DNA from: an uncultured Varibaculum sp.
GTDB lineage: Bacteria > Actinomycetota > Actinomycetes > Actinomycetales > Actinomycetaceae
DNA length: 64,000 nt
NCBI RefSeq assembly: GCF_902489465.1
Contig: NZ_CABTZZ010000002.1
Coordinates: 1 to 64,000, forward strand
Direction: 5' to 3'
Shown here one piece after another: positions 28,279 through 38,381 of this stretch (position 1 is the stretch's first letter; every line of letters starts with the position of its first letter). Below the pieces are notes generated by a model. The model was given only the letters and a program-made list of their open reading frames with translations, did not search any database and had not been told where the DNA came from. Position numbers and translations under genes: made by a program.

Positions 28279-30900
28279 TTAACTTAGCTGAAGATGAAAC
28301 CTACCCGCCGGAACAGCCCGCTGCTGCGGCACCGTTACCTGGATAACTGAACCATCCTCCCATTTTCCGGCTAACAGCCCTTGCGCCAGTTGGTCACCAA
28401 TTTCGCTTTGAATTAGCCGACGCAACGGACGTGCTCCGAATGCCGGGTCATAACCCCGGTCAGCTAGCCAATTCTTCGCGTCCTCGCTAACCTCCAGTTT
28501 CAACCTTCTAGATGCCAGCCGCTGCATGACCTGCGCCAGCTGCAAATCCACTATCTTAGCTAGCTGGGTGCGGCTAAGGGGCTGAAAAATCAGAATCTCG
28601 TCTAACCGGTTCAAGAACTCGGGTCGAAAATTGGCATTGACCGCTTCTTTCACGAGCCGTCCTTTCTCGTCCTCGGTTATATCCGGCTGCGTCAAGTACT
28701 GCGAGCCCAAGTTTGAGGTAAGCACTAAAATAGTGCTGCGAAAATCCACTACCCGGCCTTGCCCATCAGTAAGGCGGCCATCATCTAAGACCTGCAGCAA
28801 CACATGGAAGATTTCTGGATGTGCCTTTTCCACTTCATCGAGCAGAATTACCGAATAGGGACGCCGCCGCACTGCCTCCGTAAGCTGTCCGCCCTCTTCA
28901 TAACCCACGTATCCGGGAGGCGCCCCGATTAGGCGTGATACCGAGTGTTTTTCTCCGTATTCGCTCATATCAATGCGCACCATGGCGGTGGGATCATCAA
29001 AGAGGAAGGCCGCTAAGGACTTGGCAAGCTCAGTCTTCCCCACCCCGGTTGGCCCGAGGAAGAGGAAAGATCCCGTCGGACGATTAGGGTCACTGACGCC
29101 TGCCCGCGAGCGCCGCACCGCATCTGCCACCGTCTGCACTGCTTGCTCTTGCCCAATTAGTCGTTTACCAATCTCGGTTTCCATATGTAAGAGCTTGTCA
29201 GTTTCGGTTTGCAACATTTTTCCGGTAGGGATCCCGGTCCAGGACTCCACGACTTCGGCGACTTCGGTAGAACCGACTTTTTCTACCACCATGACTTGGG
29301 AGTCATCACTTTCCTGCTCCTGCTTTTCAGCAGCGGCAATCGCAGCCCGGATTTGCGGGATTTCTCCGTTCTGCAACCGTCCGGCACTTTCCCAATCGCC
29401 ACTACGCATTGCCCGCTCTAGCTGGGTGTTTAGCTTATCGAGTTGGGCACGCAAATCCCCGACCTTATTGCGAGAGGCTTTTTCGGATTCCCACCGCACA
29501 TTGAGGTCATCCAAGACTTGTTGTTCCTTGGCGATTTCCGCGCGCAAATCTTCCAGCCGGGCTCTGGTCTGCTCATCTGAGCCTTCGCCCTCGGAATCAG
29601 CTAAATAAGCTTCTTCCATTTTCAACCGGTCAACCTGACGGCGTTTTTCGTCTACCTCCACCGGACTGGAATCTAGCTCCATCCGTAGCCGCGAAGCGGC
29701 CTCATCAATCAGGTCAATAGCTTTATCCGGCAAGTTGCGGTCGGTGATATAGCGATCCGAAAGTTTCGCCGCCGCCACCAGCGCCCCATCGGTAATCGTG
29801 ACCTTATGGTGCGCCTCGTACTTGGGGGCAATCCCGCGCAAAATCGCTACCGTATCTTCTACCGAGGGTTCGGCTACGAACACCTGTTGGAAGCGGCGCT
29901 CTAGCGCCGGATCTTTCTCGATATGTTGTCGATACTCGTCCAGGGTGGTAGCTCCCACCATCCGTAGTTCGCCGCGCGCCAGCATGGGTTTAATCATGTT
30001 GCCGGCATCCATCGCCCCCTCGGAGCCACCCCCGGCTCCTACTACCGTGTGCAGCTCGTCAATAAAGGTAATAACTTCCCCGCCAGCGTTCTTGATTTCT
30101 TCGAGGACGGCCTTGAGTCGCTCTTCGAACTCGCCGCGGTATTTGGCACCAGCAACCATCGCTCCTAAATCTAGGCTGATCAGTTTCTTGTTTTGCAAAG
30201 ACTGGGGAACGTCTCCGGCTACAATTCGTTGCGCTAGACCCTCTACTACTGCGGTTTTACCTACCCCGGCCTCTCCGATTAACACTGGGTTGTTTTTGGT
30301 GCGCCGCGAGAGCACTTGGATTACGCGGCGAATTTCTTTGTCGCGTCCAATTACGGGATCGAGTTTGCCGCTGCGGGCTACTTCCGTCAGGTCACGACCA
30401 TATTTTTTCAAGGCATCGAAAGAGGCTTCGGGGTCTTGGGAAGTGACCGGGTCTTTGCGAATCTCTTGGAGCTTTTCACGCAGCGCGCTTGCGCTCGCGC
30501 CCGCCTTATTTAACAGGCGGCTAACGCCGGTTTCCCCTTCAGATTCATCTGCGAGGGCGATTAACAGGTGTTCGGTAGATACGTATTCGTCAGTAAGTTC
30601 TCGCGCCAAATCACCGGCTTTATTAATCACCCGCCGCATAGCCAGGGAGGTTTGTACTTCCCCGACGGAACTGCCGGTGACGCTAGGCAGTGTTCCCAGC
30701 ATATGATGCAGGGGCGCGTTAATCTGTTGGGTACGATTTGGTACTACCGCCTCCAGGAGCGCAAACGCGATCGAGTCGGTTTGCCCCAGCAAGGCATTCA
30801 ACAGATGTTCTGGCTCTACCTGGGGATTTTTATTGGCCTGCGCGGCTTGCACCGCATCCCCTAAGGCAGCCTGCGATTTAACAGTAAGTTTAGTTTCCAT
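28279..30900 (-). CDS. clpB: Disaggregase chaperone ClpB
   Basis: 873 residues, full length. In order: N-terminal Clp repeat domain (1-145), first AAA+ module with Walker A GEAGVGKT near 205, coiled-coil middle domain (about 410-530), second AAA+ module with GPTGVGKTE near 610, and the C-terminal D2-small domain. With DnaK it resolubilises aggregated proteins. It carries its own HspR operator upstream and a leader with two competing hairpins. The strong GGGAGG site is 8 bases before ATG. Confidence 0.98.
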   Translation of the reverse strand: METKLTVKSQAALGDAVQAAQANKNPQVEPEHLLNALLGQTDSIAFALLEAVVPNRTQQINAPLHHMLGTLPSVTGSSVGEVQTSLAMRRVINKAGDLARELTDEYVSTEHLLIALADESEGETGVSRLLNKAGASASALREKLQEIRKDPVTSQDPEASFDALKKYGRDLTEVARSGKLDPVIGRDKEIRRVIQVLSRRTKNNPVLIGEAGVGKTAVVEGLAQRIVAGDVPQSLQNKKLISLDLGAMVAGAKYRGEFEERLKAVLEEIKNAGGEVITFIDELHTVVGAGGGSEGAMDAGNMIKPMLARGELRMVGATTLDEYRQHIEKDPALERRFQQVFVAEPSVEDTVAILRGIAPKYEAHHKVTITDGALVAAAKLSDRYITDRNLPDKAIDLIDEAASRLRMELDSSPVEVDEKRRQVDRLKMEEAYLADSEGEGSDEQTRARLEDLRAEIAKEQQVLDDLNVRWESEKASRNKVGDLRAQLDKLNTQLERAMRSGDWESAGRLQNGEIPQIRAAIAAAEKQEQESDDSQVMVVEKVGSTEVAEVVESWTGIPTGKMLQTETDKLLHMETEIGKRLIGQEQAVQTVADAVRRSRAGVSDPNRPTGSFLFLGPTGVGKTELAKSLAAFLFDDPTAMVRIDMSEYGEKHSVSRLIGAPPGYVGYEEGGQLTEAVRRRPYSVILLDEVEKAHPEIFHVLLQVLDDGRLTDGQGRVVDFRSTILVLTSNLGSQYLTQPDITEDEKGRLVKEAVNANFRPEFLNRLDEILIFQPLSRTQLAKIVDLQLAQVMQRLASRRLKLEVSEDAKNWLADRGYDPAFGARPLRRLIQSEIGDQLAQGLLAGKWEDGSVIQVTVPQQRAVPAGRFHLQLS

Positions 30901-30917
30901 ATATTTCCTCCCGTATT

Positions 30918-30961
30918 CCCATCCGGGTGGGATGGGGTGTTGCTATTTAGTCCAACACCCC
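30918..30961 (-). promoter_or_regulatory. clpB: Two overlapping hairpins in the clpB leader
   Basis: GGGGTGTTG/CAACACCCC (30934-30942 and 30953-30961) is an exact 9-bp stem. CCCATCC/GGATGGG (30918-30924 and 30930-30936) is an exact 7-bp stem. They share bases 30934-30936 so both cannot be complete together. They lie between the HspR operator and the ribosome binding site at about 30907-30912, which suggests structural control of translation. Confidence 0.4.
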
Positions 30962-30962
30962 A

Positions 30963-30989
30963 AAAGTTGAGTTTATTCCACTCAACTTT
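30963..30989. promoter_or_regulatory. HspR operator (HAIR) of clpB
   Basis: AAAGTTGAGT and ACTCAACTTT (30963-30972 and 30980-30989) are perfect 10-bp arms with the 7-base spacing of the HspR-associated inverted repeat (consensus CTTGAGT-N7-ACTCAAG). The position is about 65 bases before the clpB start. Confidence 0.85.
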
Positions 30990-31132
30990 AGATTCTTTGG
31001 TTTATCCCTCCTACTAACGACATTTTCTGTCGCCAAAATAAGCAGCGGAAACCCGTAAGCAAGCACGTCTATGCCCCACTCCACCGAGGAAGCGCCGGCA
31101 GCAGTGAAGAAAAAAGACTTTAAGCCGCAAGA

Positions 31133-32110
31133 CTACCGATAGTAGGAGTTATTTATTAACGCTTGACGGTTATCTCGACCGCGTTTGACCGTCCAAACGA
31201 TCCCCCAGATCAACAACCCGAGGCCAGTAAAGCCGATAATCGTGGGCACCACGAAAGCCGCAATCATTGGAGCGAAGGAAAGGTTAGGAAGAATCGCAAT
31301 TGAGGAGATAACAGCCTCTTTATCACCTATGGGCTCGCATTTAACCTTCAAGGTTCCTTGAGATTCTAGGTTGTAAATAAAGGTGTGCTGCTCCTCGTCA
31401 TCCGGGTCGGAGGCAAAACCGGAAACAAAACTATTGTCCCCAGATAGGGACTCAATCTTGTCTCCATTAAAAGTAGCGTCACAGCGCACGTTACCACCGT
31501 TAGAGGCTTCCACAACCAGCAGTGAAGTTCCCTGGTAGTCCGCAGTTCGGGTGATAGAGCTGACCCCTGGGTGGGTCTCCATCTTGGAATCTACTTGCAG
31601 ACCATAAACCACTAGCATCGTGACAAAAGCAATCGGCGCTACCACTAGCATCAACACGATTCCCACTACCAAAATAGTGATGGGCACGGCGCGAGATTTT
31701 GGAGTTTTCGGCGGTGTATCCGGATTGTCACCTAGGCCAGAAAAGCTCCCCGGCCCCATACCTCCCGGTCCGCCTGATTGTGGCATTCCCGAGGGCTCGC
31801 GCCAAGAATCGTTCCCACCATATCCAGGGGGAACCGGAAATTTCCGTTGCGGTTCCGAGAAAGACGGAGGCTGAGAGGATTCTTCCTCCGAGATGGTAGA
31901 AGAACCATTTGCTCCCCTAAAGCCGGCATTATTTTCCTCGCTAGCTCCAGCTGTTCTGGGCATTTGCCCCGCGGAAGACTCCGACTGAGAGGAGGCCGGC
32001 GCAGCAGCTTGTCGCTGCGTGGCCGGGGTGCCAGAATGCAGCTCACCATTCAACACCCATTGTTCCTGTTCGCTAGAGTGCGCGCCGTATCTGTTAGGGG
32101 TTTCGCCCAT
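31133..32110 (-). CDS. Membrane protein of unknown function in the dnaK operon
   Basis: 325 residues from ATG at 32110. An in-frame ATG at 32122 exists, but the GGGAGG ribosome binding site overlaps it and serves the downstream ATG. Residues 1-140 are Ser/Pro/Gly/Gln-rich and look disordered. A hydrophobic helix (about 142-170, ITILVVGIVLMLVVAPIAFV) and a second near the C-terminus (FVVPTIIGFTGLGLLIWGIV) flank a domain of about 120 residues with two cysteines that is probably extracytoplasmic. It follows hspR by 39 bases, so it is probably under HspR control. I recognise no family. Confidence 0.7.
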   Translation of the reverse strand: MGETPNRYGAHSSEQEQWVLNGELHSGTPATQRQAAAPASSQSESSAGQMPRTAGASEENNAGFRGANGSSTISEEESSQPPSFSEPQRKFPVPPGYGGNDSWREPSGMPQSGGPGGMGPGSFSGLGDNPDTPPKTPKSRAVPITILVVGIVLMLVVAPIAFVTMLVVYGLQVDSKMETHPGVSSITRTADYQGTSLLVVEASNGGNVRCDATFNGDKIESLSGDNSFVSGFASDPDDEEQHTFIYNLESQGTLKVKCEPIGDKEAVISSIAILPNLSFAPMIAAFVVPTIIGFTGLGLLIWGIVWTVKRGRDNRQALINNSYYR

Positions 32111-32149
32111 AGTTCCTCCCATTGATTAGCCTGAGCCCTATTGTAAACG

Positions 32150-32593
32150 CTAGCCTCGATTTTCGCCCCAAATAATCATTTGTCCTGGCAGATAGGGGAC
32201 GATTTCCTGCCCTCGCGCCACCCGCGAGAGCGGGAATTTAGTAAGTGGAGATACCTCACCGGTGGGGGCAGCTGAAAACACCCGTCCGCGTCCTCGTTCA
32301 TAAACAGCCAATCGCTGACGCAAACGTTGATTTTCTGCGGCTAAGTGAGCAGCGGCGCGCCGCAATTCCAGCACGCGTTTAATGCCCGCCAGGTTAATAC
32401 CTTCTTCTTGGGACAGACGCTGGATTTCTCGCAGTTCTGCGATATCTTCGGCGCTATAACGCCGCCCCCTACCCTTGGCGCGTTTAGGGATAACCAGCCC
32501 GATGCGGTCATATTGCCGCAGAGTTTGCGGATGCATCCCCGCCAACTCTGCGGCTACCGAAATCACATATAGGGTTTCCATTGATCGTGCCAT
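32150..32593 (-). CDS. hspR: HspR, MerR-type heat-shock repressor
   Basis: 147 residues. The winged helix (about 8-75) reads YVISVAAELAGMHPQTLRQYDRIGLVIPKRAKGRGRRYSAEDI, the HspR/MerR pattern. A coiled coil follows, then a tail. HspR binds HAIR sites with DnaK as co-repressor. It overlaps dnaJ by one base (TGATG) as the fourth gene of the dnaK operon, giving autoregulation. Its likely targets in this window are dnaK, clpB and hsp20, each preceded by a HAIR site. Confidence 0.95.
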   Translation of the reverse strand: MARSMETLYVISVAAELAGMHPQTLRQYDRIGLVIPKRAKGRGRRYSAEDIAELREIQRLSQEEGINLAGIKRVLELRRAAAHLAAENQRLRQRLAVYERGRGRVFSAAPTGEVSPLTKFPLSRVARGQEIVPYLPGQMIIWGENRG

Positions 32594-33600
32594 CAGCTTT
32601 TCTCAAGACCCAAGCGAGGATCGAAATCCGGGTGATCGGCTCGGATTGCTTCCCCTAACTGATGGGCGATATCAACTACCCGCCTAGAAGGTTTACGCGG
32701 GTTGACTATCCGGACGGTAGCCACCACATCTAACCCATCCAAACCTTTCCCGCGCAAACGCAGCTTAGTGCCCGAATCAGCCCCGGCAGGAATCTTAATA
32801 GTTGCAGTTTTACCTCCGAGCAGGGGCACTTTCACCGTGGCACCTGCCAATGCTTCTGCTGCAGTCACCGGCAGGTGCATTTGCAGAGACTTCCCGTCAA
32901 AGGAATACACCGGATCCGGTTTTACATGCACCGTTACTACCAGGTCACCACTTCCAGCTGGCCCCGGTCGCCCTTTCCCGCGCAGACGCAGCTTCTTACC
33001 ATCACGAATCTTGCCGGGAATGCGCACGGTCATACTCTTGCCATCCACCGTCAACTTCATGGTGCTCCCGACCATAGCGGCACGAAAATCTAAGGTGACT
33101 TCCGCGGCCAAATCTTGACCTTTACCCCCACCGGGAAAGCCGCCAGACTCCGCGCCGAAGGAACCAGGTGCCCCATAGCTGGCGCGCCCACCTGACGAAA
33201 ACAGAGAACTAAACATGGAGCCGAGGTCGCCTGCTCCCAGGTTGATCCTAGCGGAGCCGGCCCCGGGAGCGGTTCCGCCCCCAAACATAGCGCCTAATAC
33301 GTCTTCGAAGCCTCCGGCCCCACCACGACCTGAAGCGGGGCCGGCGCTGAAACGGGCCCCCCCGCCCGCCATAGCGCGAATCGCGTCATACTGCCGCTTT
33401 TGCTCCGGATCAGACAGCACCTGATATGCCTCCCCGATCGCCTTAAACTTTTCTTCGGCAGCTTTATCGCCGGGGTTTTGATCGGGATGGTATTTACGTG
33501 CCAGCTTCCGGTAAGCCTTCTTAATGGCCAACTGATCTGCTTTTTTTGACACCCCCAGGGTGCCGTAAAAATCTTTGCCTATCCAATCTTGTCCAGCCAT
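32593..33600 (-). CDS. dnaJ: DnaJ-type co-chaperone lacking the zinc finger
   Basis: 335 residues. The J domain (about 10-75) carries HPD in [12 protein letters not shown] Gly/Phe-rich region (about 80-165) is followed directly by two beta-barrel substrate-binding domains. The cysteine-rich zinc-finger domain of classical DnaJ is absent, and the protein contains no cysteine at all, so it is class B (CbpA-like). It stimulates DnaK ATPase. It sits between grpE and hspR, spaced 21 bases and overlapping by one base. Confidence 0.93.
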   Translation of the reverse strand: MAGQDWIGKDFYGTLGVSKKADQLAIKKAYRKLARKYHPDQNPGDKAAEEKFKAIGEAYQVLSDPEQKRQYDAIRAMAGGGARFSAGPASGRGGAGGFEDVLGAMFGGGTAPGAGSARINLGAGDLGSMFSSLFSSGGRASYGAPGSFGAESGGFPGGGKGQDLAAEVTLDFRAAMVGSTMKLTVDGKSMTVRIPGKIRDGKKLRLRGKGRPGPAGSGDLVVTVHVKPDPVYSFDGKSLQMHLPVTAAEALAGATVKVPLLGGKTATIKIPAGADSGTKLRLRGKGLDGLDVVATVRIVNPRKPSRRVVDIAHQLGEAIRADHPDFDPRLGLEKS

Positions 33601-33621
33601 GAACGCTCACCTCCTTAATCC

Positions 33622-34497
33622 CTAATCTGGGTTATTGACTATTACTTTCGTTGCCCGTAAAACATTTTCGCCCACTTTATACCCGGGCTGGAGTACCTGG
33701 GCGATACTGGGTTCGCCCTCCCCACCACTTTGCGCCATCAGGGCTTCATGCACGTTTGGGTCGAATTCCTCCCCAATGCTGCCGTAGCGAGTTAGCCCAA
33801 AGTTGGTTTCCAGGGTATTTTCCAGTTTCTTCGCAATAGCTTCGAAGGGACCTTCTAGGTCTCCGGCATCGCGAGCTGCTTGCACATCGTCGAGGACGCC
33901 TAGCAGTACCTGCAAGACTGCTTTTTGCCCTTCGCTATGATGAGCCGACATTTCTGACTTACTGCGCTTAACATACCCAGAGTATTCCTGCTGTAAGTTA
34001 TAGGTTTCTGCTCTTGCGCGCGCCAGCTGTTCGGTAAGCTCTGCCACCTGGGCTTTAAGCTGATCAAGCTCCGCAGTAGGCTCCGAATCCGCTTCGGTTT
34101 CTGCCGGCACGCCATTTTCCCCTTCAGCGGGTGCCGGAGCATCGGCGATCTCTTCTCCCAGGCGTGCGGCGAGGTCAACGAAAGCCGCATTTTCGTCCGG
34201 TTCCTCGGCTTTCTCCATGCTGCCACTGCCTGCAGGCGCCGATTCCTTGGAGGAATCCAAGTCTTCCTCAGCGCCCTTTTCCGGCTTTGAATTAGCGGAG
34301 CTAGTATCTGGCGCCGGGAAAGCTTCCGCCTGATTATCTTGGCCGTTAGTGGTTACTTCCGGCGTACCTGCTGGTTGTGCTTGGTCTGCCTGCGAGGCGG
34401 CAGAATCCGCTGGTTTTTCTGGCTCTGGTTCCGAAGTAGGATGCAATGGGTCTTTCACCTTGATCTTTATCCTCCGTTTCCCATTGTGCTGATCCAA
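33622..34497 (-). CDS. grpE: GrpE nucleotide-exchange factor with acidic N-terminal extension
   Basis: 291 residues, longer than the usual 170-210. Residues 1-150 are Glu/Pro/Ala/Ser-rich and disordered. The GrpE core begins near 150 with a long coiled coil (QLKAQVAELTEQLARARAETYNLQQEYSGYVKRS) and ends with NFGLTRYGSIGEEFDPNVHEALM and VLQPGYKVGENVLRATKVIV. The start here is TTG at 34497, with GGGGG 7 bases upstream. GTG at 34458 with GGAGG 12 bases upstream is the alternative. It releases ADP from DnaK. Confidence 0.93.
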   Translation of the reverse strand: MDQHNGKRRIKIKVKDPLHPTSEPEPEKPADSAASQADQAQPAGTPEVTTNGQDNQAEAFPAPDTSSANSKPEKGAEEDLDSSKESAPAGSGSMEKAEEPDENAAFVDLAARLGEEIADAPAPAEGENGVPAETEADSEPTAELDQLKAQVAELTEQLARARAETYNLQQEYSGYVKRSKSEMSAHHSEGQKAVLQVLLGVLDDVQAARDAGDLEGPFEAIAKKLENTLETNFGLTRYGSIGEEFDPNVHEALMAQSGGEGEPSIAQVLQPGYKVGENVLRATKVIVNNPD

Positions 34498-34562
34498 ATT
34501 TTTACCCCCTGCCCAGGGGCGCCCACTTTCGCGAGCGCCCCAGACAGTTTGAGACTAAAGAG

Positions 34563-36440
34563 TTACTTGTTTTCGTCCTCTTCGTCGACTACTTCCGCAT
34601 CGATTACGTCATCGTCTGCTCCCGCTCCAGCATCCTCAGCGCTGGAGGCGCCAGATTCAGCCTGACTTTGTGCTGCTTCTGCCTGGGTCTGCGCATAGAG
34701 AGTTTCCCCAATCTTTTGCGACTTGGTGTTCAGTTCTTCCATCGCTGCCTTCACGGCCTCGATGTCTTCGCCCTCCAAAGCCTGCTTAACCTTGTCGGAG
34801 GCTTCGCGTACCTCTTTGGCGATTTCCTCGGGCAGCTTTTCAGCATTATCTTTTAGCAGTTTCTCGATCGAGTAAACCGTCTGTTCCGCCGAGTTACGCA
34901 AATCGGCTTCTTCTCGCCGCTTCTCGTCCTCTTCGGCGTGGGCTTCCGCCTCTTTAACCATGCGGTCGATCTCTTCCTTGGAAAGCGCCGAACCCCCAGA
35001 AATAGTCATTGACTGTTCTTTATTGGTGTTTTGGTCTTTCGCGGATACGTGCACAATCCCGTTGGTGTCGATATCGAAAGTGACTTCGATCCGGGGAACC
35101 CCCATAGGTGCCGGCAGAATCCCGGTCAGTTGGAAGGTGCCCAGCGACTTGTTGTCACGGGTGAAAGTACGCTCCCCTTGGAATACCTGGATTAGCACCG
35201 AATCCTGGTTATCTTCCGCAGTGGAGAAGATTTCCGAATGCTTGGTAGGAATCGCGCTATTACGCTTAATCAGGGTAGTCATTACCCCACCCTTGGTTTC
35301 GATTCCCAGGGACAAGGGGGTGACATCAATTAGGAGGACGTCACTGCGGTCTCCCTGGATAATCCCGGTTTGTAGGGCGGCACCAGTGGCTACCACTTCA
35401 TCGGGGTTAACCGACTTATTGGCTTCTTTTCCACCGGTCAAGGTCTTTACCATCTCGGCTACTGCCGGCATCCGGGTGGAGCCACCCACTAGCACCACGT
35501 GGTCAATATCGGACACGTGGATCTTGGCATCCGCGATTACCTGCTCGAAGGGTTTGCGGGTGCGTTCTAGCAGATCCTGGGTCATTTCTTCGAAGTGGGC
35601 GCGAGTGAGGCGCTCATCTAGGTGCACCGGGCCAGATTCGGCCATCGACAGGTACTGCAGAGAAATCTGGGTAGAGGTCGCCGAAGATAGTTCCTTCTTG
35701 GCTTGCTCGGCGGCATCGCGTAGGCGCTGAATCGCGATCTTGTCATTCGACAGATCCACGCCGGTATTGGTTTTGACGGTACCGATTAGCCAATCCACGA
35801 TCCGCTGATCCCAGTCGTCACCACCGAGGCGGTTATCACCGTTAGTGGCACGCACTTCGATAGTGGAAAAGCCGTCCTCATCCTTCATTACTTCCAGCAG
35901 GGAAACGTCAAAAGTACCGCCACCAAGGTCGAATACCAGGATGGATTCGTCCTTTTCACTCTTTTCCAACCCGTATGCCAGCGCGGCCGCGGTGGGCTCA
36001 TTTACCAGACGCAGTACGTTTAGTCCCGCAATTTTACCGGCGTCTTTGGTGGCCTGACGCTGCGCATCGTTGAAGTAGGCCGGCACGGTGATTACTGCGT
36101 CCTGTACCGAGTCCCCTAAGTACTCTTCAGCATCTTTCTTCAGCTTGCCCAAAATGAAAGCGCTGATCTGCTGGGGGGTGTATTCTTTATCGTCAATTTT
36201 TACCTTCCAGGAGCTGTCTCCCATATGACGCTTCACGGAGGCAATGGTGCGATCTACGTTAGTTACCGCCTGCCGTTTGGCAACTTCGCCCACCAAAACT
36301 TCCCCGGCCTTAGAGAACGCCACCACCGAGGGGGTGGTACGCTGACCTTCCGCATTGGCAACAATAGTGGGTTGCCCGCCTTCTAGAACCGCAATTGCGG
36401 AGTTGGTGGTACCCAAGTCAATACCTACTGCACGTGCCAT
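34563..36440 (-). CDS. dnaK: Hsp70 chaperone DnaK
   Basis: 625 residues. The ATPase domain (1-365) has [21 protein letters not shown] and [11 protein letters not shown]. The linker region is [14 protein letters not shown]. The substrate domain and helical lid end in the acidic tail [14 protein letters not shown]. It starts the dnaK-grpE-dnaJ-hspR operon, with two HspR operators upstream. DnaK is also the known co-repressor of HspR. Confidence 0.99.
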   Translation of the reverse strand: MARAVGIDLGTTNSAIAVLEGGQPTIVANAEGQRTTPSVVAFSKAGEVLVGEVAKRQAVTNVDRTIASVKRHMGDSSWKVKIDDKEYTPQQISAFILGKLKKDAEEYLGDSVQDAVITVPAYFNDAQRQATKDAGKIAGLNVLRLVNEPTAAALAYGLEKSEKDESILVFDLGGGTFDVSLLEVMKDEDGFSTIEVRATNGDNRLGGDDWDQRIVDWLIGTVKTNTGVDLSNDKIAIQRLRDAAEQAKKELSSATSTQISLQYLSMAESGPVHLDERLTRAHFEEMTQDLLERTRKPFEQVIADAKIHVSDIDHVVLVGGSTRMPAVAEMVKTLTGGKEANKSVNPDEVVATGAALQTGIIQGDRSDVLLIDVTPLSLGIETKGGVMTTLIKRNSAIPTKHSEIFSTAEDNQDSVLIQVFQGERTFTRDNKSLGTFQLTGILPAPMGVPRIEVTFDIDTNGIVHVSAKDQNTNKEQSMTISGGSALSKEEIDRMVKEAEAHAEEDEKRREEADLRNSAEQTVYSIEKLLKDNAEKLPEEIAKEVREASDKVKQALEGEDIEAVKAAMEELNTKSQKIGETLYAQTQAEAAQSQAESGASSAEDAGAGADDDVIDAEVVDEEDENK

Positions 36441-36549
36441 AATCTTTCCTTCCTAAGAATCTTTTTAGTTGGTCTTACTAGCTCTAGGCTCTGACGGCTG
36501 ATGCCCGATACTGTCAGCATTGGCGCCCTCCGATCAGATTTCCATGAAC

Positions 36550-36570
36550 CTTGAGCCTTACGCACTCAAG
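36550..36570. promoter_or_regulatory. HspR operator (HAIR) proximal to dnaK
   Basis: CTTGAGC-CTTACGC-ACTCAAG matches the HAIR consensus at 13 of 14 arm positions. Outside the core the symmetry extends (AACC before, GGTT after, to 36547 and 36573). It overlaps the inferred -10 element of dnaK. Confidence 0.85.
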
Positions 36571-36611
36571 GTTACCAAATATCGACGAAGTATCAAGCCA
36601 CATCTTCAAAA

Positions 36612-36632
36612 CCTGAGTCTACTTAACTCAAC
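36612..36632. promoter_or_regulatory. HspR operator (HAIR) distal to dnaK
   Basis: CCTGAGT-CTACTTA-ACTCAAC is a weaker HAIR with the correct 7-base spacer, mismatched at one base in each arm. It lies about 60 bases upstream of the proximal site, outside the inferred -35 element. Confidence 0.65.
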
Positions 36633-36842
36633 TTTAAACAGGCAGCTTTTATTCCCCTATTTCTAAGTATTTTTAAGAAAAGCCTTTAAAAGTGCGGCAA
36701 ACTGGGATTTTATCTTAAACAAAACCTATTACGGCAAAGATTTCCCAAAACTTAGCCCGCTAAGGTCAAGTTACTTCCCAAATTGCGCTGGGAGCGTATA
36801 TCTTTTCTAGGTAAGAGCATTCCGCGCAGTAAAGGAGAAAAC

Positions 36843-37271
36843 ATGGCAGTAGAACTGGTTGAAGAGTTTAGCAACGAACTCGTAGAGGCATTTTCTCGGC
36901 TCCTCCCCCAGCTTTCACAGTCCGCCAAGCAGCTAAGCCCACATCAAATAAAAGAATTCTGCGACCAAGAGGGGGTTTATCTGTTGGTCTTCCGCTCCGA
37001 AGAGGGAGAAATCTTAGGGATGCTCTCCTTAGCAACCTTCAAAATCCCCACCGGTAAGCGGGCCTGGATCGAGGACGTGGTCGTAGATTCAGCTGCCCGC
37101 GGCCAGGGAGCAGGGCAAAGACTAGTAGAGGCAGCAGTGCGCCACGCCAAAAAAGTCGGAGCTAAAACCGTGGATCTTACCTCCCGCCCCTCGCGCGAGG
37201 CCGCCAACCGGCTATATCGGCGCTGCGGATTTAAACAGCGCGAAACCAACGTTTACCGTTACGCGGGATAG
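36843..37271 (+). CDS. GNAT-family N-acetyltransferase
   Basis: 142 residues from ATG at 36843, preceded by AAAGGAG; an in-frame extension to 36783 has no such site. The acetyl-CoA loop is seen as VVDSAARGQGAGQRLVEAAVRHA, and the C-terminal NRLYRRCGFKQRETNVYRY is typical of GNAT proteins. The substrate is unknown. It diverges from dnaK, sharing the intergenic region with the two HspR sites. Confidence 0.88.
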   Translation: MAVELVEEFSNELVEAFSRLLPQLSQSAKQLSPHQIKEFCDQEGVYLLVFRSEEGEILGMLSLATFKIPTGKRAWIEDVVVDSAARGQGAGQRLVEAAVRHAKKVGAKTVDLTSRPSREAANRLYRRCGFKQRETNVYRYAG

Positions 37272-37532
37272 TTTAATCTCCCCTTATATCCTCACAAACG
37301 TATAGCTACAAAGACTCACAACTGTGAGGGGTCGGCCGAGTTTGCCCTGTGATGCAAGATAAAACACATTAACAAATTAGATAACCATATTTGCTGATAA
37401 ACCCACTTTAAAGCGGTTTTTTCCCAAAGACCCCACGGCGTAAAGAGTGAGTTAGCTAGCAATGTTGCCCAAAGAGAGTAGGGATCAGGGAACAATAGGG
37501 GCAAAAGTAGTCGAGAAATAAGGAATGATTAC

Positions 37533-38381
37533 ATGAGCGCCCTGTCCATTCCCAGTGTGGAACTTTCCACCGGATATCAGATTCCGCAATTTGGTTTTGG
37601 AACTTACAAAATTGCCCCGGAAGATTGCGTAGATGCAGTTAAATATGCTTTAGATCTCGGCATTCGCCATATCGATACCGCGCAGATGTATCACAATGAG
37701 GCAGAAGTGGGACGAGCTATTGAAGAATCCGGGATTGACCGCGAAGAAATTTTCTTAACCACCAAGCTTAATAATGACAAGCACCTGCCGGAGGACGCCC
37801 GGAAGTCTTTCCAGCAGAGCCTGGAAGATTTACGCACCGACTATGTGGATCTGTTTTTGATCCACTGGCCGCTTCCCACCCTTTATGGGGGAGACTTCGT
37901 GCAGACTTGGCGCACTCTCCTGGAGTTCCAGTTCGATAAGACCGCCCGTACCGTGGGGGTTTCTAATTTCCAGATCAACCACCTGGAGCGTTTGATCGCG
38001 GAAACGGGAGTAACCCCGGCTGTCAACCAGGTAGAGATTCACCCCCAGTTTGCCAATAACGCGCTGCGGGCTTTTCATAGCCAACACCAGATCGTGACCG
38101 AAGCCTGGTCACCACTAGCTCGCGGCAATGTTTTAGAGGAAGAAATAGTAGTTGCGGCATCCAGGCGCCTCGGGAAAACGCCTGCCCAGATAGTACTGCG
38201 TTGGGGCATTGAACGCGGAGACGTCCTCTTCCCCAAGTCGGTTCACCCCGACCGCATTAAAGAAAACCTGGATATTTTTGATTTCCAACTAGATGAACAG
38301 GCTAAAGCCGATCTGGATTCTTTAGATAAGGGCGAGGCGGGACGCTCCGGTTCCCACCCCGACACTATGGCTATCCTCTAA
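37533..38381 (+). CDS. Aldo/keto reductase
   Basis: 282 residues of the AKR5-like group (2,5-diketo-D-gluconate reductase relatives). The tetrad is visible: Asp and Tyr in HIDTAQMYHNE, Lys in TTKLNN, and His in LIHWPLP. VGVSNFQ and the NADPH-binding FPKSVHPDRIKEN complete the pattern. The physiological substrate is unknown. It appears monocistronic, with AAGGA upstream of ATG at 37533. Confidence 0.93.
   Translation: MSALSIPSVELSTGYQIPQFGFGTYKIAPEDCVDAVKYALDLGIRHIDTAQMYHNEAEVGRAIEESGIDREEIFLTTKLNNDKHLPEDARKSFQQSLEDLRTDYVDLFLIHWPLPTLYGGDFVQTWRTLLEFQFDKTARTVGVSNFQINHLERLIAETGVTPAVNQVEIHPQFANNALRAFHSQHQIVTEAWSPLARGNVLEEEIVVAASRRLGKTPAQIVLRWGIERGDVLFPKSVHPDRIKENLDIFDFQLDEQAKADLDSLDKGEAGRSGSHPDTMAIL

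Larger units (their letters stand above)
36441..36842. other. Divergent regulatory region between dnaK and the GNAT gene
   Basis: A 402-base AT-rich gap. It holds the two HspR operators and the likely dnaK promoter (minus strand TTGATA at 36596-36591, 16 bases, TAACCT at 36574-36569, overlapping the proximal operator). The proximal 100 bases of leader before dnaK show nothing notable. The right part (36640-36840) is AT-rich and should hold the promoter of the GNAT gene. Confidence 0.5.

Noticed and set aside
29798..30706. A 302-codon plus-strand frame opposite clpB
   Set aside because: It lies wholly within clpB on the other strand, is Ser/Arg-rich and resembles no family.
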